The position numbers and the translations under genes were made by a program. DNA of 64,000 nt from Vickermania ingenoplastis. Lineage: Eukaryota > Euglenozoa > Kinetoplastea > Trypanosomatida > Trypanosomatidae. The DNA lies in contig VFSE01000199.1 in assembly GCA_010157825.1 (NCBI GenBank), positions 310,001 to 374,000 of the forward strand, read 5' to 3'. Under the pieces are notes generated by a model that was not told the origin of the DNA, made no database searches, and saw only the letters and a list, made by a program, of their open reading frames with translations. Within the stretch, counting starts at the first letter, position 1. Every line of letters begins with the position of its first letter. This document shows, piece by piece, positions 57,508 through 64,000 of the stretch.

Positions 57508-58953
57508 ATGTTTTCTCGTTCAATCGCGCTCTTTGTCAAGAGCTCCGGATACGCGGTGTTTGAGAAGAAAGTACTAGATGGCTTCCGCCACCAGGAGGTA
57601 TCTGCAGCACAGCGCAATGCGCTGAAGTCCTTCTACAAGGCCTCCAAGTCTGTGGCGCACCGCCCTAGTGTGATCAAGGCCTGTCGTGCACTTGTGGCTC
57701 AGCAACCAGCCGGACGGCCCGCCACCGCCCCCTCCACTCACACCACGGCTCCCTCCAACGCTGGGGTGCAACTTTCTCGAGGTCCCAGAAAATCAGCCAG
57801 GAGTGTCGTTTCGAAGAAAAAAGTAGCTGGGAGTGGCGGCCGGAAGTCGAAGAAGTTTGTCCAGAAGCTAGGAAAGAAGAAGTTAGTAGCGATGCCAAAA
57901 CCAAAAAAGCTCACGGCTGCGGAGAAGAAGAATAAACGGGATTTTTCTCGCTTCCGAGCTACTTTGATTAGGCGGGCACAGCTTCGCGTTGGCCCTGCCT
58001 TGGAGAGGCGTATCAGCCAGCTCTGGATATTGATGAACAAGAAGAAGGTGAAGGAAGACCAGCGGGTCTCTGTCGCCATTCGTGTTTTGAAGCCCAGTGC
58101 TGTGAAGCGTGTGTCCACTGCAGGGAGAATGAAGCGGCCGCCGCTGCGCAGGGCCAGCAAGTCTCCCAAACAGCTGGAGGAGGAACGGTTTGTGCGCTTC
58201 CGCGCGTTGGTGTTGAAGAAGTCCGGCATTCGATCATCGCCTGGCGTGGAGCAGCGCATCCGGCGTGTGTGGAAGCTGCTGCAGAGGGACGATATGACGT
58301 TTAGTCAAAGCGTGTCATTTGCCTCCCGACTCTTGCGATCCCAAGAGAGGAAGGCAGACCGGCAGGTCCGAACCACGTCCCGCTCCAGAACTCGACGGGA
58401 GGAACCGGCAGCGAAGCGGAGGTCTGCTGCCCCGGAGTCCGCCACAGCCTCAAAGGAAACGGTGGAGCGCCGGCAGTTCCTTCTCTTCCGGGACGGCATT
58501 TTGTCCTCCCTGAAGCTGAAGCCCAACCCGCGAGTGAACAGCGTGATCCGTCGGGCGTGGCACTCCACCGCCCGGAGGAGCATTGGCTTTGCCCAGCGAG
58601 TGGAAGTGGCGGGGGAGATAGTGAAGCGTAGCCTCAGTCCCAAAAGCGCAGCAGCCCCGGCGGCCCGCAGAGCCGTCGCGGCGGTCTCACGACCGACGGT
58701 GGTGAACGCTGCCCCAGCCGCCAAGAAGAAGAGCAAGCGAAACCTCAACAAGAAACAACTTCAGTTCCTTGCCTTTTACCGAGCGATGATGATGACCGGG
58801 AAAATACCCAAAGACCCGGCGGAGCGCGCAAAGATGATAAAGCTCCTCTGGACCAGCACCCACCACCTAAAGAAAATCGAGCCGCGCATCAAGCTAGCGG
58901 AGGCGCACCTCGCGGGGGCCATTCCCTTCCCCCCACAACCCGCACCGCAGTAG
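57508..58953 (+). CDS. Large basic kinetoplast-associated-type protein with four helical repeats
   Basis: A 481-residue, highly basic protein. The N-terminus (MFSRSIALFVKSS) looks like a mitochondrial presequence. Four related units of about 50 residues follow, at 145-194, 227-276, 323-372 and 419-468. Each has an opening F-x2-F-R/Y, a Pro-containing turn (VGPALERRISQLW, SSPGVEQRIRRVW, PNPRVNSVIRRAW, PKDPAERAKMIKLLW) and a closing helix. Repeats 2, 3 and 4 are spaced 96 residues apart, repeats 1 and 2 by 82. Linkers are rich in Lys, Arg, Ser and Ala, like histone tails. It follows two KAP genes, and I infer kDNA binding by multiple HMG-like helical units. It is about four times the length of a typical small KAP. 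The exact family is unsure, but the repeats are plain in the sequence. Confidence 0.75.
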   Translation: MFSRSIALFVKSSGYAVFEKKVLDGFRHQEVSAAQRNALKSFYKASKSVAHRPSVIKACRALVAQQPAGRPATAPSTHTTAPSNAGVQLSRGPRKSARSVVSKKKVAGSGGRKSKKFVQKLGKKKLVAMPKPKKLTAAEKKNKRDFSRFRATLIRRAQLRVGPALERRISQLWILMNKKKVKEDQRVSVAIRVLKPSAVKRVSTAGRMKRPPLRRASKSPKQLEEERFVRFRALVLKKSGIRSSPGVEQRIRRVWKLLQRDDMTFSQSVSFASRLLRSQERKADRQVRTTSRSRTRREEPAAKRRSAAPESATASKETVERRQFLLFRDGILSSLKLKPNPRVNSVIRRAWHSTARRSIGFAQRVEVAGEIVKRSLSPKSAAAPAARRAVAAVSRPTVVNAAPAAKKKSKRNLNKKQLQFLAFYRAMMMTGKIPKDPAERAKMIKLLWTSTHHLKKIEPRIKLAEAHLAGAIPFPPQPAPQ

Positions 58954-59495
58954 ACGTCGTTTGTACTTACGTTATCGGAAAGGGACCGCAGGCAGTGGGG
59001 AGCCCTTCAGGGGTGGTGGGGGGACAATTAGAAACAACGTTGGTCCGCTGATTTTCACTGGGAAATATTAAGTAGAGACGATCACCCACAGATCTCCCTC
59101 ACTCATAGAGGTATTCTTAGACGTGGCGGCATACACCAGCCACATTCTTCATCTATTCTCTTATTCCTTATATACATTTTCTCGACGACGTTTTAGATTT
59201 AGAGCAGAGAATAATTAAATTTCTTATCAGGAAGACTGAAGATCGATATCTCTTCTGCTGCAGTAGATGTTGAGCTTCTGAGGCGCTTATCCTGACTTCA
59301 AAGACTTCAGAAATACATCTATATATGTATATACGTGATATGTGTTGCTGTTTGTGTTGGTTTTTTGTATTCCCTCCCCTCCTTTCTCTTAATCTCGTTT
59401 CTTTCGTTTTAAGTACATTTTATTTTAGCGCGTTAGACTTCGTCATCCCCAACTTCTCTGCATGACGCCGGAGAAGTAGAGAAGTCGAATTAAAA
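58954..59495. other. Intergenic spacer
   Basis: AT-rich; pyrimidine tract at about 59370-59411, with AG at 59413-59414 or further on. No gene supported. Confidence 0.5.
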
Positions 59496-60890
59496 ATGCC
59501 TAGAAAATCAGCGAAGAAGAACGTCACGGCGCCGCCACTGGCTTACCGTGGAGGAGGGAGGCATCCAGGACCTGGGGCGGCACCGGAGCCACCACCCCCT
59601 GCGACTGCGGCAGCTCTCCGGGTACACGCGCTCATCGCCGCAGAGCAGTCATCGGTTGTTCATGCTGAGGCTCCTAAAGCGGATGATCAAAGAGAAGGTA
59701 CACTAATGTCGGAGCTGGTGGAAACGAAGAAAAAACCGTTATCAGCTTTTGCTCGTTACTTCGCAAATGCTCTGCATGCCGTGTACGTCGTTTCCCTCAC
59801 GGAAAAAGCGCAGCATGGGGTGGACTGCACATCTTCTGAAGCGCGGAAACGAAAACTCTTGGTGGCTGGTACGCCGTACCTCGTGTCTACGGAGGTCACC
59901 TCGAGGTGGGTGCGCGGCGTGACGCAGTTGTTGCGACAGTCCTTAACTCTGGACGATGTAGCCCGCCTTGCGCTCGTTTTCCCTCAGTGGTTGCATGTCA
60001 AGTGGTCTGCTCTCCCGGCGCGCTCTATATTTCGTCCCACCGGTATGTCGGAAAGCATCGCTGTAGAGAGGACTGAACAATTCCTAGAATTCCGCGCACG
60101 GCTGTATCTCACGGCGGATCACGTCATTTCCGTTGCTGAAGCGGAGGAGTATCTCGAGAGAGAACTTCATCTCTGGCAGAAGAGCTCTCCGCGAGGAGCA
60201 GGGGTGAGGGATCATCCAGTGGCACACTGCACCGCCCAGGCCGCTTATCTGAAGCAGCAGGCTCAGCAGGGCGTGATTTCCCACGGTTCATCCTCTCACA
60301 CCGATCTTGAAGGGAAGGAAGAGAAGCAGTGTCCAGGATCTAGCGCCCCTAACGGTGAGACCAGTACATCAGATGGTGCTGCGGAGGAGCACTTTGAGGA
60401 CAGAGAAGTGCTGCTGTCGATGATCTCCCCGGAACTGCGAATGTCTCTGTCAGCAGAGAAACTGAATGCTCTGCTGAGTCAGGTTCGCCGCGAGGCCAAC
60501 AAAGAGGACCAGAAGGCCTACGAGCGTAATGAAGCGCAGCGGGTGGTGGAGCAGCTGGTGGAGATTTACCAGCACATCCGCACTATCTTTGGCTCCAAGT
60601 TCAATGTCATGAGCCTCGGTGTTGCGGTTGATCGCCTTGTGGATCAAGGCTATTCAGACCTGCAGAAACGTGGCCAGGTGCTGCGGGCGATTGATGAACT
60701 GGTGGATATTCCGTCCTCCGGGTTGTCGCTGTTGCAGGTGGATTCCGGCGGGAGCTCCTCCCCTGTGAAGTGTGCGGCGCTATCCAGCGAGGAGCTGGGC
60801 GGATGGATGCTATGTCTTCATAAAGACGTGGCGTCGTTGCGAAGTGTTGCAGAGGCGGTGCATCAGAAACTTGCGCTCACTTCCACGTGA
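59496..60890 (+). CDS. Possible CDT1-like replication-licensing factor
   Basis: A 464-residue protein. Residues 1-75 are disordered, Pro/Ala-rich, with a basic start (MPRKSAKKN). A first helical/winged-helix-like region (about 80-235) includes TSRWVRGVTQLLRQSLTLDD, then VARLALVFPQWLHVKW. This matches the order of the geminin-binding winged helix of CDT1, where an inducible helix pair leads to a short IKTVYPxxYxFR strand. After a disordered acidic linker (about 260-305) comes a region (about 305-425) with SPELRMSLSAEKL, a charged helix, VVEQLVEIYQHIRTIFGSKF, then MSLGVAVDRLV and VLRAIDELVDIPSSGLSLLQ. This corresponds in order and length to the C-terminal MCM-binding winged helix of CDT1. I infer a licensing factor from the layout; sequence identity is low, and another winged-helix protein is possible. 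Confidence 0.65.
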   Translation: MPRKSAKKNVTAPPLAYRGGGRHPGPGAAPEPPPPATAAALRVHALIAAEQSSVVHAEAPKADDQREGTLMSELVETKKKPLSAFARYFANALHAVYVVSLTEKAQHGVDCTSSEARKRKLLVAGTPYLVSTEVTSRWVRGVTQLLRQSLTLDDVARLALVFPQWLHVKWSALPARSIFRPTGMSESIAVERTEQFLEFRARLYLTADHVISVAEAEEYLERELHLWQKSSPRGAGVRDHPVAHCTAQAAYLKQQAQQGVISHGSSSHTDLEGKEEKQCPGSSAPNGETSTSDGAAEEHFEDREVLLSMISPELRMSLSAEKLNALLSQVRREANKEDQKAYERNEAQRVVEQLVEIYQHIRTIFGSKFNVMSLGVAVDRLVDQGYSDLQKRGQVLRAIDELVDIPSSGLSLLQVDSGGSSSPVKCAALSSEELGGWMLCLHKDVASLRSVAEAVHQKLALTST

Positions 60891-61294
60891 AGGACTTCGT
60901 CGAGTATGCGTATGGCTCGCTCTGCCCAACGAAAAAAAGGTCCCTTCTGTTGAGTCCTTTCTCACACTCTCACAAGCATTCGAACTACATTTTTACTACC
61001 AAATCATGGCCCTTGATTCAGCTGTGTAAGAACATTTGTGTTTGTTTTTAAGTGTCAAGCCTCTTTCTTTTTCTCCTTTTATTTATGGACGCTCTGATCA
61101 CATCCCTGGTATTACTGCTGTGACATTCATAGGCAGTGTGACTTCGCCCCTCTCTGCAGAGCCAGCGCCTTTTGAAAAGTAGTCTCAGAGAAATACGGAC
61201 TCCGCCTGTTGGTCTGTACATCGCATCGTATCGCATATTTGATAGTACGGTTGAAGTCGCGGTGTCCCTCCAGTCTCTTCGCTCGCCCACTCTC
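60891..61294. other. Intergenic spacer
   Basis: No gene supported. There is a short pyrimidine stretch at about 61060-61085 and a C/T-rich run at about 61263-61293 directly before the next ATG. An acceptor is not obvious; AG at 61272-61273 is a candidate. Confidence 0.4.
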
Positions 61295-64000
61295 ATGCAA
61301 CGTGCTGCTATCGGCTGCTGCTGCCGGGTGCTGCTGGCTTCATCGCGTCTGCCATATATTCTGTGCACCTCCACCGTTCAGAGCTCTTTTCCTGCCCTTG
61401 GCAATTGGAATGACGGAGGGCACCTCGTTGTGAGGGACGTCGTGGAGGACTTCCGCCGCTCTGCTACCTCTTCTGGGGGGCCGAAAGGCTCGGCTGCAGC
61501 GGACAGAGAAACCAAAGCGGCGGGGTTTAACGCCGTCTTGCGATGGTGTACGCTCTATCAGCACCCCGTTGTCATGGAGGAGAGCACCACACCAACTAAA
61601 AAGAAAAGCAAGAAGCAAGTGGCAGTTCATGCCTCCCGCGTGGGGCAGGACGTGAACGACGCCGCCCTTGAGTGGGTGCAGGAAAGCGTGCACTCTTTTT
61701 CCTGCGGTCAGAGCCTCGTACTGGTGACATTGTTAGGCGACGTCCTCTATCGTGCGCTACGCCATCAAAAGTCTTCCACTACCGCTCCGCGCAGCGATGC
61801 GCATGTGCTCCTGCTGGATGTCTTTGGGAAAGACGCTATCGAAGATCTTATTAGCCGCCTCCACGATGGGGTGGTGGGTCTTCTGCGTCACGTCGACGAC
61901 CTGGGCAGCAAGCTGGAGGCGCAGCCGCTGCCCCTTCTGGCCAGCGGGCTGTATGCCGTCTTCCGCGTGCAGGACATCCTGAAACGACGGGTAAGAAACT
62001 CCTCCAAGTCGGCTGCAAGGAGAGAGGAGAACATGATAACAGCGTTGAGCGCCCCATTAGCGGCCCTGCAGCGGGCTTTCACGCTCCAGCTACGAGGCTC
62101 CCTCTCTCCCTCCGCTTCCCCGACAGTGAGTTCCTCGCTGGAGGGCATGATGACGGGAAATCGTCCCCTGGGCATCAAGGTGCTGCTGACGTTCTTTCTC
62201 TGTGTGGATACTGCCACACGTCGTGCTACGCTGCACAACCAAGAGAACTACGTGGCGCGCGCAGCGTTTCAGGCGCTGCACAGGGCAATCGGGCCATCTC
62301 TGCAGATGCAGGAAGCACTAGTCTCAGCAGTGGGGGAAGTCTCCTCCGGCAGTGGAGCCGCCACCGCCAGCAACGCCGTGCGGGAAGAAGATGGGCTGCC
62401 CGAGGATATCGAGGCAGACGACACCCCTTCCGTCAATAATGAAGCCCCGGATGCAGCAGAGGGCCTCGGTGTCGTGCTAGGTACAGATCCGGCACTGCGC
62501 CCGACTACCAGCGGCGTGCTTCACACGCAGTCGTACTTGGAGGAGTGCTTGCAAATCTTTCAGAATAGCAGCAGCTGTCGCCCACTCTTTCGGCTGGGCC
62601 TGTTGGAGTACTTGCTTCTTCGTGTTCGCGCTCCGGCGTCGTACACAGAAGCGGAGGCGGAGCTTCTGCCCCGTGTTCTCTACCGCTTTCGTGATATCCA
62701 GTCGCAGTATCGGCACAACATCGTCATGTCGCTCTTGGAAACCGGAGGTTTTCTGGATCCGAAGCGTCGATCCCTCCGTACGTTCCTGCGTCTTCTCCCA
62801 TTCCTCTACTTCCCGCAGGAGGTGGTTCGACGCAGTGGGCTGGGAGAGATGTCTTCGGAGACTCAAGTACAGATCGTTTCAGAGATCAGCGGCGTGGAGT
62901 CTGCGGAGATCCTCTCGTCGGCGGCATCCTTCCTACCATCAGCGGTAACAGACGCGTTGCAGTGGAACATTTTACGAGCATACGCCGGCGCTGTGGTGAC
63001 GGCAGCGGAGGAGGGCCGGAACCCTGGCGACCACGTCGCCAAGGGGCAGATTGGTCTCGTAATCCCATTGGTGTACGCCATGCACTACTTCTATCTTACA
63101 GCGGATAAAAAACACGGATTCTTGATATCCACCGATGCGGGAGAAGCAGATTCAATTAGTTCGAATGAGATCCCTTTGAGAGACAACACGTTGGCGCGGT
63201 GCTATGCACTGCTCGTGCCACTGCTCAACTGGGAAGGCGGGGTGATCGAGACGGATACGCTCTACACGCCCAGTTCCGGCCCTGACGGTGACGTGCCCTA
63301 CTTGGGGGACGCCGCGGCTCTCCAGGCAGCACTGGAAGTGTACGTCTTTCTTCAGAAACATCGCGTGTCGCTGCCCGCACGGGGCACCGCCTCCCCGCCG
63401 GAGCCCATATCCATTCCCGCGGTGAGCGACAAGGTCCTGTTCAGTCATTACTTTCACCTCCTGCTGCTGCCCGGAACCGAGTCGAGGATGTCGCACCAGC
63501 GTCTGGTCAAGATCCTGCAGCTGGTGGTGGACGTGATCCCGTTGCTCTCCGAGCCCGCCCATCGAGCCAGATGTATGGAGCGAGCCATTCGGTTCAATGC
63601 CACGGCGTCGCGAAAGTCCTTTCAAGGGGTTCTACGCTTTCTAGACATCATTGCGCCGGTGGCGACGGAGATGTCGCTGGTGAGCTCCGTTGCATTGACG
63701 GCGATGCTGGACTCCTCCATTTCCACTCTCAACCCCCAGCGAGGTCTGGCGCGGGGACATTTCGGGAGCGGCCGCACCGGGATGCACGCTTTTGGGCAGT
63801 ACTACACCCGGGTGTTCCTTTCTGCAGCGAAGTACATGATGATGGCGCTCTCCTGCGAGCAAGGGACCAAGGTGCCCAAGGGGGGGAAAGATGTCATGGC
63901 GCGGCAGCTGGGGCTCTGGATGGACGACTACTTCCGGACGCTGTTTCGCATCGAGTCTCGCCTCTCGGAGCTGGAGGAGGAGGAGGAGGTCGTCGAGGCA
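61295..64000 (+). CDS. Large probable mitochondrial protein, 3' end cut by the window
   Basis: An open frame of exactly 902 codons from the ATG at 61295 to the last base, with no stop, so the gene continues beyond the window. The N-terminus (MQRAAIGCCCRVLLASSRLP) is Arg-rich, hydrophobic and free of acids for about 40 residues, as in mitochondrial presequences. A Lys-rich patch lies near 106-113 (KKKSKK). The rest is mostly helical with Leu-rich segments, interrupted by an acidic insert (about 345-395), and ends in a Glu run at the window edge. No known domain is recognised. Trypanosomatid mitochondria contain many large lineage-specific proteins (mitoribosome assembly, RNA editing), and this may be one. 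Only its antisense and side-frame shadows look like complete ORFs. Confidence 0.8.
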   Translation, partial: MQRAAIGCCCRVLLASSRLPYILCTSTVQSSFPALGNWNDGGHLVVRDVVEDFRRSATSSGGPKGSAAADRETKAAGFNAVLRWCTLYQHPVVMEESTTPTKKKSKKQVAVHASRVGQDVNDAALEWVQESVHSFSCGQSLVLVTLLGDVLYRALRHQKSSTTAPRSDAHVLLLDVFGKDAIEDLISRLHDGVVGLLRHVDDLGSKLEAQPLPLLASGLYAVFRVQDILKRRVRNSSKSAARREENMITALSAPLAALQRAFTLQLRGSLSPSASPTVSSSLEGMMTGNRPLGIKVLLTFFLCVDTATRRATLHNQENYVARAAFQALHRAIGPSLQMQEALVSAVGEVSSGSGAATASNAVREEDGLPEDIEADDTPSVNNEAPDAAEGLGVVLGTDPALRPTTSGVLHTQSYLEECLQIFQNSSSCRPLFRLGLLEYLLLRVRAPASYTEAEAELLPRVLYRFRDIQSQYRHNIVMSLLETGGFLDPKRRSLRTFLRLLPFLYFPQEVVRRSGLGEMSSETQVQIVSEISGVESAEILSSAASFLPSAVTDALQWNILRAYAGAVVTAAEEGRNPGDHVAKGQIGLVIPLVYAMHYFYLTADKKHGFLISTDAGEADSISSNEIPLRDNTLARCYALLVPLLNWEGGVIETDTLYTPSSGPDGDVPYLGDAAALQAALEVYVFLQKHRVSLPARGTASPPEPISIPAVSDKVLFSHYFHLLLLPGTESRMSHQRLVKILQLVVDVIPLLSEPAHRARCMERAIRFNATASRKSFQGVLRFLDIIAPVATEMSLVSSVALTAMLDSSISTLNPQRGLARGHFGSGRTGMHAFGQYYTRVFLSAAKYMMMALSCEQGTKVPKGGKDVMARQLGLWMDDYFRTLFRIESRLSELEEEEEVVEA

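Noticed and set aside
1-64000. CRISPR arrays, insertion sequences, retroelement reverse transcriptase or integrase genes
   Set aside because: None seen on either strand; the only sizeable repeats are the tandem gene copies and microsatellites.

Overview
The window reads as nuclear DNA of a trypanosomatid (kinetoplastid protist). Every convincing gene lies on the + strand, as in one directional polycistronic cluster. No gene shows introns. Genes are separated by AT- and T-rich spacers in which a polypyrimidine tract and an AG (a probable trans-splice acceptor) precede the start codon. The gene content is also kinetoplastid: a receptor-type adenylate-cyclase-like protein, short HMG-like kinetoplast-associated proteins, an ABCC/PGPA-type transporter, basal-body-type coiled coils and a near-identical multicopy gene. 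Species cannot be fixed from the sequence. Several open frames begin at GTG or TTG; in those cases I use the first in-frame ATG.

Layout. 0.6-10 kb: an OTU1-type deubiquitinase, two coiled-coil proteins of possible basal-body/transition-fibre type, and a protein with two C2-like beta-rich modules. 10.6-14.2 kb: a receptor adenylate-cyclase homologue whose catalytic residues are substituted. 15.5-21.4 kb: a multi-pass membrane protein with a degenerate J-domain, an acidic unknown, and a CCCH zinc-finger protein with a C-terminal deaminase-like domain. 21.9-31 kb: an ABCC transporter carrying a CAP-Gly-like insertion, a small membrane ORF candidate, a multi-pass Cys-rich membrane protein and a Maelstrom/DEDDh-like nuclease. 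31.5-46.6 kb: a kinetoplast-associated protein, a degenerate enolase-phosphatase-like HAD protein, a choline/ethanolamine phosphotransferase whose 5' end is out of frame with the available ATG, a 1773-residue helical protein (possibly a scaffold nucleoporin), a RagC/D GTPase and an unknown, strongly codon-biased protein. 47.6-54.5 kb: three almost identical copies of an unknown 372-residue protein; copies 1 and 3 share a 2-kb block containing a C/D-snoRNA-like element, while copy 2 shares only the coding region. 55-64 kb: two tandem small kinetoplast-associated proteins, a larger four-repeat relative, a CDT1-like candidate, and a long probable mitochondrial protein that runs off the window end.

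The genes do not form one pathway, as expected for a trypanosomatid cluster; regulation is presumably post-transcriptional. The most interesting items are the CAP-Gly-like insertion in the ABC transporter, the CCCH-deaminase fusion, the pseudo-cyclase receptor, the CDT1-like candidate, the degenerate enolase-phosphatase and the triplicated gene with homology limited to the CDS in its middle copy. All assignments come from reading the sequence; no database search was run.
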